Positions 8,729 through 17,036 of a DNA stretch of 64,000 bases are shown here, in pieces (position 1 is the first letter of the stretch; each line of letters opens with the position of its first letter). The position numbers and the translations under genes were made by a program. The notes below the pieces were generated by a model. That model saw only the letters and a program-made list of their open reading frames with translations. It made no database searches and was not told where the DNA came from. The stretch covers positions 1 through 64,000 of the forward strand of contig NZ_LYXZ01000038.1 of assembly GCF_001676615.1 (NCBI RefSeq), written 5' to 3'. The DNA is from Labrys sp. WJW. Its GTDB lineage: Bacteria; Pseudomonadota; Alphaproteobacteria; Rhizobiales; Labraceae.

Positions 8729-10078
8729 TCAGCGCTCCGTGCCTGCGGGCAGGGGGAGCGGCTCGGCCTTGCCGACGATGAAGGCATAGGAGAACGCGCC
8801 CAGCACGGCAAAGCCGGCGGCCAAGGCAAAAGCCGGCGTGTAGTCACCGTGGAACATGTCGAGCAGGAAGCCGAACATGAAGGGGCTGATGATGCCGGCA
8901 ATGTTGGAGGCGAAGTTCTGGATGCCGCCGATCGAGGCGACATGGCGCGAACTGGGCGCCACGTCGGCGGGCAGGGACCAGATCCCGGTCGCGGCGATCG
9001 CCAGGCTAGAATAGGAAATCGCCAGGAAGAACAGCGCCAGATAGATGGAGGAGGCGAAGGCGGCGGGCAGGATGGCAGCCCCGCCCAGCAGGCCGCCGAC
9101 CATCACCACCTTGCGCACCTTGGTGACGTTGGCTCCACGACGGATCAGGCTATCGGCATAGGCGCCGGCAATCCAGGCGGTTACCACCGCGGCAAGGCCG
9201 GGCAACATGCCGAGCGTGCCGAGTTCCTTCAGATTGAGGCCGCGGGCATTCTTCAGATAGTCGGGAAACCAGGTCAGGAAGAAGTAGATCACGAAGTTGA
9301 GGCAGAAAAAGCCCAGCATCATGCCCCAGACCGTGCGGTAGCCGAACAACTGCGACCAACGGATCTTGGTGGCCTCGCTGTCGTCATTGGCCTCGGTACG
9401 GCCGCCATTGTCGGCGATGTACTGGCGCTCCAGGTCGTTGGCATCGCTGTGGTCGACCGGATCGCGATAATACCAGTACCAGACGAGCGCCCAGACGATG
9501 CCCAACGCGCCGAGGATTACGAAGGAATAATGCCAGGTAGCCACCAGGAGGAGGCTTGTGACGATGGGCAGCGAAAGCACGGTACCGACCCGAGAGCCTG
9601 AATCGATCACCGCGGTGGAGAAGGCACGCTCGCCCACGGGGAACCAGCGCGAGGCTGCCTTGGTGGCTGCCGGATAGGCCGGCGCCTCGCCGGCACCCAG
9701 CATGAAGCGGAAGCCGAAGAACCCCCAGAAGCCGCGGGCGAGGGGGGTGAGCGCCGTGAAGATCGACCACCAGATTGCCGCGATGGTGAAGGCCCGGCGC
9801 GAGCCCACCTTGTCGGTGAACCAGCCGGCGATCAGCATCATGCCGTCATAGGCCCAGAAGAAGGCGCCGAGGATGAGGCCCTTCTCGGTGTTGGTGAGAT
9901 TGAGGCCAAGATCGGCATCGATATAGGGCAGCGCCACGCTCATATTCGCGCGGTCGAGATAGTTGATGACCAGGCCGGCGAAACACAGGGCCAGGATGAT
10001 ATAGCGGGTCCGAGAGGCACCAGGAGGTGCCTTCTGGCTACCGGCCCGGGCAGGCGAGCTGGCGGGTGTCGTATGCAT
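8729..10078 (-). CDS. MFS transporter, anion:cation symporter (sugar-acid) type
   Basis: A 449-residue, 12-helix major facilitator of the ACS family, which imports sugar acids such as galactonate, glucarate or fuconate with protons. Visible are the opening helix NYLDRANMSVALPYI typical of this family, WFTDKVGSRRAF after TM2-3 and GAGEAPAYPAATKAASRWFP in TM4. ATG at 10078 follows GGAGGAGG. It is divergent from a LacI regulator with an operator palindrome between them, and an L-fuconate dehydratase lies beyond; a sugar acid such as L-fuconate is the likely substrate. Confidence 0.92.
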   Translation of the reverse strand: MHTTPASSPARAGSQKAPPGASRTRYIILALCFAGLVINYLDRANMSVALPYIDADLGLNLTNTEKGLILGAFFWAYDGMMLIAGWFTDKVGSRRAFTIAAIWWSIFTALTPLARGFWGFFGFRFMLGAGEAPAYPAATKAASRWFPVGERAFSTAVIDSGSRVGTVLSLPIVTSLLLVATWHYSFVILGALGIVWALVWYWYYRDPVDHSDANDLERQYIADNGGRTEANDDSEATKIRWSQLFGYRTVWGMMLGFFCLNFVIYFFLTWFPDYLKNARGLNLKELGTLGMLPGLAAVVTAWIAGAYADSLIRRGANVTKVRKVVMVGGLLGGAAILPAAFASSIYLALFFLAISYSSLAIAATGIWSLPADVAPSSRHVASIGGIQNFASNIAGIISPFMFGFLLDMFHGDYTPAFALAAGFAVLGAFSYAFIVGKAEPLPLPAGTER

Positions 10079-10455
10079 GATCGGGGTCCTCCTCCCGTGA
10101 GCGTTTGTTGGTGGCGTTCGTCACGACCTTTCTGAGTGGCCGCAATTCATTCCGAGGGCGGTTCGCATAGGCGGCGAGCCGCGAGCAGGACCCAAGTCCT
10201 GGAGATGGAATCAAGCACGATCCGCCGGCCTGCCTGATGAAGAAGGGCGGGGGTATCTAGACGAGTGTTGAAAGGTGATCATGCTTCACGGCGCGTACAA
10301 ACCGCCGACCGGCATCGAAGAGGCCCGCAACCAGCGTATATGCCGGCTTTGCCACATTTTCCTCCCGTCCCAACTTTGGTCGAAACCTTTAATGATTGCG
10401 CAATCATTTTGCAAGTTCTATCTTTATGATGGGAAACGCCATCGGGGCCCTTAAT
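10079..10455. other. 377-base divergent promoter region of MFS and LacI genes
   Basis: No gene. It holds the LacI-type operator at 10391-10408 near the regulator start. A clear second operator copy close to the MFS start was not seen. Confidence 0.55.
10391..10408. promoter_or_regulatory. LacI-type operator palindrome
   Basis: AATGATTGCGCAATCATT is a perfect 18-bp palindrome with a central GC, the typical symmetry of LacI/GalR-family operators. It is 48 bases upstream of the LacI-family start and in the divergent region with the MFS gene. Confidence 0.8.
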
Positions 10456-11508
10456 ATGAAAAAACCCAAGAAACGTCTAGGTAAGAAACGCATAACATTG
10501 GTCGAGATTGCCGAGGTCGCGGGAGTTAGCGCTATCACGGTGTCGCGTGCTCTTCGCAATCCTCAATCCGTTTCTCATGAGCTCAGGCAACGCATCCAGC
10601 AAATCGTCGACGATATCGGATATGTGCCCGATCCCGCGGCAAGCGCGCTCGCCTCGGCCCGGACAAACGTCATAGGCGTGCTCATTCCTTCGGTGACCAA
10701 CAATGTGTTCGCGGAGGTGATGCGCGGGATCTATGCCGAGGCAGAGACCACCACCTTTCGAGTGCAGCTGGGCAATACGCGCTATTCCCTGATCGAGGAG
10801 GAGAGATTGCTGCGCGTCTTCCTCAGTCAGCGTCCGGCGGGCCTGGTCGTGGCAGGCATCGATCAGTCGGAGGCAGCCCGTACCCAGCTCCTGCAGGCCG
10901 ACTGCCCGATCGTCCAGATCATGGAGGTCGGCCATGATCCCGTTGATATGATGGTCGGCTTTTCGCATCATCGCGCCGCATTCGCTGCCACGAGGCATCT
11001 GGTCGAGCGCGGCTATCGGCGGATCGCTTTTCTGGGCGCGCGCATGGATCCGCGCACGCAGAGGCGCCTCCAGGGCTTTGTCCAGGCGCTGGACGAAGCC
11101 GATATATTCGATGAAAAGCTCATCGTCACGACGCCCCGGGCCTCCACCGTGTCGCTGGGCTGCGAGTTGATGTCCGAATTGCTGGCGCGCGCACCCGACG
11201 CCGACGCCGTGTTCTGCAACAATGACGACCTTGCGGTCGGCGTTCTCTTCGAGGCCCAGCGCCGCCGCCTTGCCGTCCCTCAGCAATTCGGCATTTGCGG
11301 CTTCAACGACCTTGAAATCATGGCAGTGGCCAATCCCGGCCTCACCAGTGTCAGGACCCATCGTGAAGAGATGGGCAGAAAGGCCATGAGAATGCTGATT
11401 GACAGGATCGGTGGAAAGCATGTCGAACCGCGGTTGATCGATCTGGGTTATGAACTGGTCGCGCGCGAGAGCACGGCCCGCAACAGGGGCGTGCCAACTC
11501 CTGCCTGA
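10456..11508 (+). CDS. LacI-family transcriptional regulator
   Basis: A 350-residue GalR/LacI repressor. The N-terminal helix-turn-helix (ITLVEIAEVAGVSAITVSRAL) is at about 13-35, followed by the hinge region (YVPDPAASALAS) and a periplasmic-binding-like effector domain (VIGVLIPSVTNNVFAEVMRGI onward). ATG at 10456 is chosen over in-frame ATGs at 10426 and 10396 because the basic stretch KKPKKRLGKKR before the helix-turn-helix is typical and the longer form would overlap the operator. It most likely represses itself and the divergent MFS gene until a sugar acid binds; convergent with the dehydratase. Confidence 0.93.
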   Translation: MKKPKKRLGKKRITLVEIAEVAGVSAITVSRALRNPQSVSHELRQRIQQIVDDIGYVPDPAASALASARTNVIGVLIPSVTNNVFAEVMRGIYAEAETTTFRVQLGNTRYSLIEEERLLRVFLSQRPAGLVVAGIDQSEAARTQLLQADCPIVQIMEVGHDPVDMMVGFSHHRAAFAATRHLVERGYRRIAFLGARMDPRTQRRLQGFVQALDEADIFDEKLIVTTPRASTVSLGCELMSELLARAPDADAVFCNNDDLAVGVLFEAQRRRLAVPQQFGICGFNDLEIMAVANPGLTSVRTHREEMGRKAMRMLIDRIGGKHVEPRLIDLGYELVARESTARNRGVPTPA

Positions 11509-11568
11509 GGGCTCGATCGGCGGCTGAGCTCTTGGCCAAATAGGCTCGTGGAGCCAGCCGCTACTGCG

Positions 11569-12846
11569 TCAGCCGGCAAAGCGATAGTGCTGCAGGGATG
11601 CCGGTTTCATCTCGATCGAAAAGCCCGCGGCGAGGGGGGGCATATAGGCGGCGTTGCGGACGACGCAAGGCTCCTTGAAATGCTCATGCAGATGGTCGAC
11701 ATATTCGATCACCCGGCCTTCGCGCGTGCCCGACACGCAGACGAAATCGATCATCGACAGGTGCTGAACATATTCGCACAGGCCGACGCCGCCGGCGTGC
11801 GGGCAAACGGGGAGATCGTACTTGGCGGCCATCAGCAGGATCGCCAGGATCTCGTTGACCCCGCCCAGGCGGCAGGCGTCGATCTGCACCACGTCGATAG
11901 CGCCGCGCATGATGAACTGCTTGAACAAAATGCGGTTCTGGCACATCTCGCCGGTGGCGACCTTGACGGGTGCAACGCCCGTCCGGATCTTGCGGTGGCC
12001 CTCGACGTCATCAGGGCTGGTCGGTTCCTCGATGAACCAGGGCCTGGCGAAGGCGAGTTGCCGCACGCTGTCGATCGCCTGGTCGACTTCCCAGACCTGA
12101 TTGGCGTCGATCATCAGCTGGCGATCCGGGCCAATCACTTCGCGGGCGATGCGCAGGCGGCTGATGTCATGCTCGATGTCACGGCCGACCTTGAGCTTGA
12201 CGTGATTGAAGCCGGCATCGACGGCTTCCTGGCACAGCCGCCGCAGCTTGTCGTCGTCATAGCCAAGCCAGCCGGCCGAGGTGGTGTAGCAGGGGTAGCC
12301 TTCGCGCTCGAGGACGGCGATGCGCTCGGCCTTTCCGGTTTCCTTGTCGCGCAGCAAGGCGAGAGCCTCGTCCGGAGTGATGCAGTCGGTCAGGTAGCGA
12401 AAATCGATGGCGCGCACGAATTCCTCGGGCGACATGTCGGCGACCAGGCGCCAGACCGGCTTGCCGGCCATCTTGGCAATCAGATCCCAGACCGCATTGA
12501 CCACCGCGCCCGTGGCCAGGTGAATGGCGCCCTTGTCCGGGCCGATCCAGCGCAGCTGGCTGTCCGAGGTGACGTGCCGCCAGAAGGCGCCGAGATCCGC
12601 GCGGACGTCTTCCAGGGACAACCCGACGACCAGATGGCGCATGGCCTTGATCGCAGCGCAGCAGATCTCGTTGCCGCGGCCGATGGTGAAGGTCAGCCCG
12701 TGCCCTTCGAGGCCTGGCCGGTCGGTCTTCAGGATGACATAGGCAGCCGAATAATCGGGATCGGGATTCATCGCATCCGACCCGTCGAGCTGCTGAGAGG
12801 TCGGGAAGCGCAGGTCGATCACTTCGATGTCGACGATCTCGGTCAT
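11569..12846 (-). CDS. fucD: L-fuconate dehydratase (enolase superfamily)
   Basis: Removes water from L-fuconate to give 2-keto-3-deoxy-L-fuconate in the non-phosphorylated L-fucose pathway. The 425-residue length and the order of motifs fit: the catalytic KxK in FNHVKLKVGRD, metal ligands in LMIDANQVW, WFIEEPTSPDD and KVATGEMCQNR, and the late catalytic histidine in CPHAGGVGLCEYVQHL. The capping-domain stretch YPCYTTSAGWLGY is also typical of this group. It follows the SDR gene on the same strand by 60 bases and shares its promoter. Substrate assignment is by family resemblance and not tested. Confidence 0.93.
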   Translation of the reverse strand: MTEIVDIEVIDLRFPTSQQLDGSDAMNPDPDYSAAYVILKTDRPGLEGHGLTFTIGRGNEICCAAIKAMRHLVVGLSLEDVRADLGAFWRHVTSDSQLRWIGPDKGAIHLATGAVVNAVWDLIAKMAGKPVWRLVADMSPEEFVRAIDFRYLTDCITPDEALALLRDKETGKAERIAVLEREGYPCYTTSAGWLGYDDDKLRRLCQEAVDAGFNHVKLKVGRDIEHDISRLRIAREVIGPDRQLMIDANQVWEVDQAIDSVRQLAFARPWFIEEPTSPDDVEGHRKIRTGVAPVKVATGEMCQNRILFKQFIMRGAIDVVQIDACRLGGVNEILAILLMAAKYDLPVCPHAGGVGLCEYVQHLSMIDFVCVSGTREGRVIEYVDHLHEHFKEPCVVRNAAYMPPLAAGFSIEMKPASLQHYRFAG

Positions 12847-12906
12847 TGCGTGTCCTCCGGTCGGATGATGGTCGCTACTGCAGGTCTCGACTGTCGTCGA
12901 TTTCGC

Positions 12907-13655
12907 TCAGATCGTCACGCCGCCATCCACCAGCACGGCCTGGCCGGTGACGAAGCGGGATTCATCCGAGAGCAGGAAGACCACCATCGGCGCGATGTCG
13001 TCGACATTGGCGAGCCGGCCCATCGGCTGACGGGCGATGAAGTCTTTCTCGGCCTGGATCGGATCGGCAGAGGCTGCGATCCGTCCCGTAGCGAAGGCGT
13101 GTCGACCGTACCGGGGCAGATGGCATTGCAGCGCAGACCTTGCCGGACATGGTCGGCGGCGAGGGCCTTGGTCAGGCCGATGACGGCGGCCTTCGAAGCG
13201 CCATAGGCCAGCCGATTCGGGAAGCCCTTCACCGAGGAGGCCATCGAGGCCATGTTGAGAATGGCACTCGAGCCCGTCTCGCCCGCGCCGTGCAGAAGGC
13301 CCGGCAGCAGGGCCTTGATCAGGCGGAACATGCTCTTGACGTTGAGATCGAAGCTGAAGTCCCAATCCTCGTCGCTACATTCGGAGATGCTGCCATTGTG
13401 GACGAAGCCGGCGCAGTTGAAGAGGCCATCGAGACTGGGCACGGACCGGCCCAATTCGGCGATCGCGGCGGGATCGAGCACGTCAAGCGGGCGCATTTCG
13501 ATACGGCCATCCGCCGCAGCGAGGGTTGCGAGCGCCTGCTCGTTGAGATCGGTGGCGATGACACGGGCTCCCTCGGCGGCGCAGGCGAGGGCCGAAGCGC
13601 GGCCGATGCCTTGCCCGGCAGCCGTGATCAGGATGCGTTTGCCGTCCAGACGCAT
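12907..13655 (-). pseudogene. SDR dehydrogenase of the fuconate pathway, broken by a one-base frameshift
   Basis: Short-chain dehydrogenase resembling 2-keto-3-deoxy-L-fuconate dehydrogenase. The 5' part is read in one frame with TAAGQGIG (NAD loop), FNCAG and YGASK (catalytic Tyr-Lys), up to CPGTVDTPSLRD. The rest, RIAASADPIQAEKDF ... VTGQAVLVDGGVTI, lies in another minus frame ending at 12907. Restoring one C in the GACGG at about 13083-13087 joins them exactly (DRIAAS). Either the gene is inactive or the assembly has an error; neighbours are intact. ATG at 13655 has GGGAG upstream and lies after the predicted promoter; earlier ATGs at 13679 and 13712 do not fit it. Confidence 0.88.
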
Positions 13656-13700
13656 GAGGCGATCTCCCGTTGAGTTCATGTCGCTGCGTGCAGCCTGTTG

Positions 13701-13728
13701 TTGACGGACCAAATATGAATAATATATT
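13701..13728 (+). promoter_or_regulatory. sigma70-type promoter of the IclR gene
   Basis: TTGACG (13701-13706) and TATATT (13723-13728) are spaced by 16 bases and overlap the palindrome at 13713-13733. Confidence 0.55.
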
Positions 13729-13738
13729 CATATGTCAA
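13710..13738 (-). promoter_or_regulatory. sigma70-type promoter of the SDR/dehydratase operon
   Basis: On the minus strand a perfect TTGACA (13738-13733) is followed after 17 bases by TATTTG (13715-13710). It overlaps the same palindrome as the opposing promoter, so one bound regulator could block both. Confidence 0.6.
13713..13733. promoter_or_regulatory. IclR operator palindrome
   Basis: ATATGAAT, five bases, ATTCATAT: a perfect 8-bp inverted repeat lying between the divergent SDR and IclR genes and inside both predicted promoters. Confidence 0.7.
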
Positions 13739-13757
13739 CAAAAGAGAAGGAAACGCT

Positions 13758-14537
13758 TTGCCAAGGCCGCCGAGAGAGCAGGAGGAGGGTACAAGCCGGG
13801 AGGCTCTCTACCGGGCACCGGCGCTGGATAAGGGTCTGGACATCCTGGAGCTGCTGGCCAGCCGCCCCGACGCATTGACGCGAGCGGAAATCGTCAAGGA
13901 GCTCGGCCGCGGCGCCAGCGAAATCTACCGCATGCTCGAACGACTGGTGGCACGCGGCTATGTTTATCGCTCGGCCGAAGGCGACCGCTTCGCCCTGAGT
14001 ATGAAGCTATTCGTGCTGGCACAACATCATCCGCCCATACGCCGGCTGACCTCGCGGGCCTTGCCCCTGATGGATCGGTTCGCCGAGGAATCCGGCCAGT
14101 CCTGTCATCTCGTCATGCGGGAACGCGACGAAGCCGTGGTGGTGGCCCACGCGGCGGCGTCCTCGGACTGGGTCTTCACCGTGCGCGTGGGCACGCCGAT
14201 CGATCTGTTGACCACCGGTTCGGGCCAGCTTCTGCTGGCTTTTCAGGATCCGCTGGCCAGGGCGGAATTGCTGGTCCGGTGGAAGGGGAGCGAGAAGGCG
14301 GCTATATATGCACAGCTCGAGGCGCAGCTTTCTGCCTATCGCAAAGCTGCGTGCCGCATCGCCGAAAGCCAACAGATCTTCGGCGTCAATGATATCAGCG
14401 TGCCCATCCTGTCGGCCGAAAGACACGCCCTGGCAGTGCTCACTTGTCCGCATATCCGCCGAACGACCTCGGAGCAACTCGATGTCGAGCGCACACTCGT
14501 TCTGCTGCAACGGATGGCTGAAGCCCTCAGTTTATAG
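13758..14537 (+). CDS. IclR-family transcriptional regulator
   Basis: A 259-residue IclR regulator: winged helix at about 20-80 (ALDKGLDILELLASRPDALT, YRMLERLVARGYVYR) followed by the effector-binding domain (residues ~85-255). Start is TTG at 13758 with GAAGGA upstream; no in-frame ATG gives the full helix-turn-helix. It is divergent from the fuconate-pathway SDR and dehydratase, with an operator palindrome between, so it most likely controls that operon and itself. The locus thus has two local regulators, LacI for the transporter side and IclR for the enzyme side. Confidence 0.93.
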   Translation: MPRPPREQEEGTSREALYRAPALDKGLDILELLASRPDALTRAEIVKELGRGASEIYRMLERLVARGYVYRSAEGDRFALSMKLFVLAQHHPPIRRLTSRALPLMDRFAEESGQSCHLVMRERDEAVVVAHAAASSDWVFTVRVGTPIDLLTTGSGQLLLAFQDPLARAELLVRWKGSEKAAIYAQLEAQLSAYRKAACRIAESQQIFGVNDISVPILSAERHALAVLTCPHIRRTTSEQLDVERTLVLLQRMAEALSL

Positions 14538-15125
14538 TGAAATTTTAAAAAAATTATGTAATATTCTGTAAAACAACATATTTATTAAAGTCTGTATGCT
14601 AGGTGCGGGTCGATATTCCGAGCAAGGTATCCATTCGCTGATGCTTTGTGGCGAGCCTGGCTCACTTGGCACGCTCCCTGCAGCCGATGCGGCCGACAGA
14701 GCGTGTGGACGCCGACAAATCGTTGAGGCTTCAATTTGGAACCGGCCCGGTTTGCAGGATCCGGGGCCCGTTGCCGGTCAGTGAGGTCGCGCAATGGGTC
14801 GACACATAGTCTCGCGAACCGCCGATACCGCGTCCAACGCCTGGCGTGAATCGATCCCGATCGATTTGATCTGACATTGATCATCCGGCGATCATCCGGC
14901 CCGGATCGGGCAACGAGACGCTTGCAGGAAGGGAGAAAAGCCCGGTTTATCAGGTCTTTGGGCCGGTTGGGGGATGGGTTTATGTTCCATAAGATATGTT
15001 ATGCGAATAAAGTCCAGCCGTCATGGAAGGGTCGTGCCCCTCCTCATTGGACGGGTTCCCTTTTCAGAGGCGCGGCCTTGGCACGTAACAGCTTGCGAAG
15101 CGATCACCGTCGAGGCGATACAGGT
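14538..15125. other. 588-base non-coding gap
   Basis: The first 60 bases are AT-rich. A tandem pair GATCATCCGGC occurs at about 14879-14901. A minus-strand open frame at 14585-14884 has biased, low-plausibility composition and no recognised domain. Nothing else is seen. Confidence 0.45.
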
Positions 15126-15530
15126 CTAGGATTTGCCGGCGTCCTTGCCAAACACGAACTCACCCGTGGTGCCATCGCTCAAGGTGAAGGAGCCAGACCC
15201 GCTCATTAGACTTGGCCCATTGTGAACGGCGGCGTAGCCTTTGCGGCCATCGCTGCAAAGAACCGGAACATAGATCCGTTCCCTGACGCCCGACAGAGCA
15301 TATGTACCCGAGCACGAAAACCTGCCATTGCTCACCGAATAGGAGCCTTGGGTTTGCTCTATACGGACAGATCCATGCAAAATTCCACCGAGTCCCTTGC
15401 TTATGACGGCAACAGGCAAACTTTTTACCGTTCCTGGGGAAGTTCGGATCGGAGTTGCACAGCCCCCAAGATTCGTCGCAACAAGAATCGTGGTAATAAG
15501 AAGATACGCAACGGCAGGATGAAGGCGCAT
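15126..15530 (-). CDS. putative lipoprotein (134 aa)
   Basis: Begins MRLHPAVAYLLITTILVATN and continues LGGC: a charged start, a hydrophobic stretch and a lipobox with the cysteine at about residue 24, so it is probably a lipid-anchored envelope protein. The mature part is rich in Gly and Ser with repeated strand-like segments (GSYSVSNGRFSCSGTY, GSGSFTLSDGTTGEFVFG), reminiscent of small beta-barrel lipoproteins. No named family was recognised. It stands alone; 158 bases separate it from the downstream binding-protein stop. Confidence 0.75.
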   Translation of the reverse strand: MRLHPAVAYLLITTILVATNLGGCATPIRTSPGTVKSLPVAVISKGLGGILHGSVRIEQTQGSYSVSNGRFSCSGTYALSGVRERIYVPVLCSDGRKGYAAVHNGPSLMSGSGSFTLSDGTTGEFVFGKDAGKS

Positions 15531-15652
15531 GAGACCCCTCGAGCAAGAGCGAGGGTGAATTAGTACGATGACTGATATCGCAGGGGCAACTGGCTCCTAT
15601 CGCATTTTGATCTGTGCCGCGCCTGAGAAGTAATGGACGCAGTTTCGAGAAC

Positions 15653-15675
15653 GGGCGGCGCCGATGTCGCCGCCC
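15653..15675 (-). terminator. GC-rich hairpin after the solute-binding protein gene
   Basis: GGGCGGCG and CGCCGCCC form an 8-bp perfect stem with a 7-base loop, 14 bases after the stop at 15689 on the minus strand. Only a short T-poor tail follows, so activity is uncertain. Confidence 0.4.
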
Positions 15676-15688
15676 TCGCCTGGACGGC

Positions 15689-16723
15689 TTATTTGCGGAG
15701 TTCGGTCCAGATCTTCTTGTAAAGCGCGTCGACCTCCGGCGGGCACATCAAAGCCACGGTGCCGTGCGCCTTGGCTTCCGCGGGAACGACGATCTCCTGA
15801 GCGTCCCTCATTTCGGCCGGCATGAATTTTTCCGAACCCGCGATGCCGTTCGCATAATGGTGGAAGACCGAGTTCAACGCGGCGTTTTCGGGATCCATGA
15901 TGAAATTCTGGAACAATTTGGCGTTGTCGACATTCTTGGCCTCCTTCAGCACTGCTACATTGTCGGACCAGTAGGTAAAGCCTTCCTTGGGATAGCCGTA
16001 ATGGATCTGGGGATGCGCCAGGCGCGTGCGCAGGGCCGCGCCGTTCCAGGTCAGCGAGGCCTTGAAGTCGCCTGCCCCCATCTTTTCGATGGCATTGTAT
16101 TCCATGGCGATCCAGTTCGGCTTGGCAGCCGTCAGAAGGTCGCGGGCTTTCTTCAATACCTGCTTGTCGCCGGTGCATTGCTCGCCGCCGACATAGCGGA
16201 TGGCGGCCGTAATGACGTCCTTCATTTCCGGAACGACGTTGACCTTGCCCTTCAGCTCGTCCGGCGTCTTGAAGATGATATCCCAGGTGTTGATATCGCC
16301 CTTGTAAGTGTCGGTGTTGACCACGACGCCGATCGTGCCCCAGGCCCAGGGCACGGAATATTTGCGGCCGGGGTCGAAATCGGGATTGGCCCATTCCGGC
16401 GTGACGTTCTTGAAATTCTCCATCTGGCCAGGATTGGTTTCCAGCAGCAGTCCCTCCTTGATCCAGATCGGCAGATATGTCTGCGAGGGCACGACGATGT
16501 CGAAGCCGGAGCCGCCCTGGCGAGCCTTGGCCAGAGCCGTATCGTTGGAGTCGTAGTCGGTGATGGTGACCTTGACCTTGTATTGCTCTTCGAACTTCTT
16601 GATGAGCTTGGGGTTGGTGTAGTTTCCCCAATTATAGATGTTGAGCTCGCCTTCAGCGTGAGCAACACCGGTGATGGCAAGAAGCACCAGCACCGATTTC
16701 GGAATGGACCATTTCAAATACAC
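15689..16723 (-). CDS. periplasmic polyamine-type (PotD/PotF-like) substrate-binding protein
   Basis: Extracellular solute-binding protein of the spermidine/putrescine ABC class. It has a signal peptide ending near GVAHA-EGELNIYNWGNY; the opening LNIYNWGNYTNPKLIKKFE is characteristic of this group, as is the later VPWAWGTIGVVVN. Start is GTG at 16723, six to seven bases after GGAGGGA; the ATG at 16744 lacks such a site. The mature protein of about 320 residues has the usual length. No permease or ATPase gene lies next to it, so it is an orphan that must work with a transporter encoded elsewhere or as a sensor. Confidence 0.9.
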   Translation of the reverse strand: MYLKWSIPKSVLVLLAITGVAHAEGELNIYNWGNYTNPKLIKKFEEQYKVKVTITDYDSNDTALAKARQGGSGFDIVVPSQTYLPIWIKEGLLLETNPGQMENFKNVTPEWANPDFDPGRKYSVPWAWGTIGVVVNTDTYKGDINTWDIIFKTPDELKGKVNVVPEMKDVITAAIRYVGGEQCTGDKQVLKKARDLLTAAKPNWIAMEYNAIEKMGAGDFKASLTWNGAALRTRLAHPQIHYGYPKEGFTYWSDNVAVLKEAKNVDNAKLFQNFIMDPENAALNSVFHHYANGIAGSEKFMPAEMRDAQEIVVPAEAKAHGTVALMCPPEVDALYKKIWTELRK

Positions 16724-17036
16724 GGGGGATTCCCTCCAACACATTGCTCGACCTATCTGCCGCGAGGGCCCCGAACAGTCCAGAGGCCCAGCGCATGACT
16801 GTGAAGATATAGTCTGATCGGCTACGAACTCGACGGTCTATTGGAGCCACAAATCCGGGAGCACCGTGTCGCGTTTGCCCCAACGCGCCGCGAGCTCAAA
16901 TGCCCCAGCAACCGATGCCGCGGCCAGCCTGCCACCTTCGTAGTCAGTAATTTGTTATATGAAACAAATTGTTGAATTAATTCATTGAACTGATATCTGA
17001 TATTTAAAGGCGAGGAAATGGCGGAGCGGATTGCCC
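16724..17036. other. 313-base gap upstream of the binding protein
   Basis: Promoter region of the binding-protein gene. It contains an AT-rich stretch (16940-17010) with the palindrome described at 16949-16970. No gene recognised. Confidence 0.5.
16949..16970. promoter_or_regulatory. 8-bp inverted repeat, possible operator
   Basis: AATTTGTT, six bases, AACAAATT. It lies between the flavin monooxygenase stop (17037) and the binding-protein start (16723), both minus strand, in AT-rich DNA. Confidence 0.4.

Noticed and set aside
11548-13206. 552-codon plus-strand open frame over fucD
   Set aside because: Antisense to the L-fuconate dehydratase, which carries all catalytic motifs.
14585-14884. 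99-codon minus-strand frame in the gap after iclR
   Set aside because: Arg-rich composition, no start signal and no recognised family.
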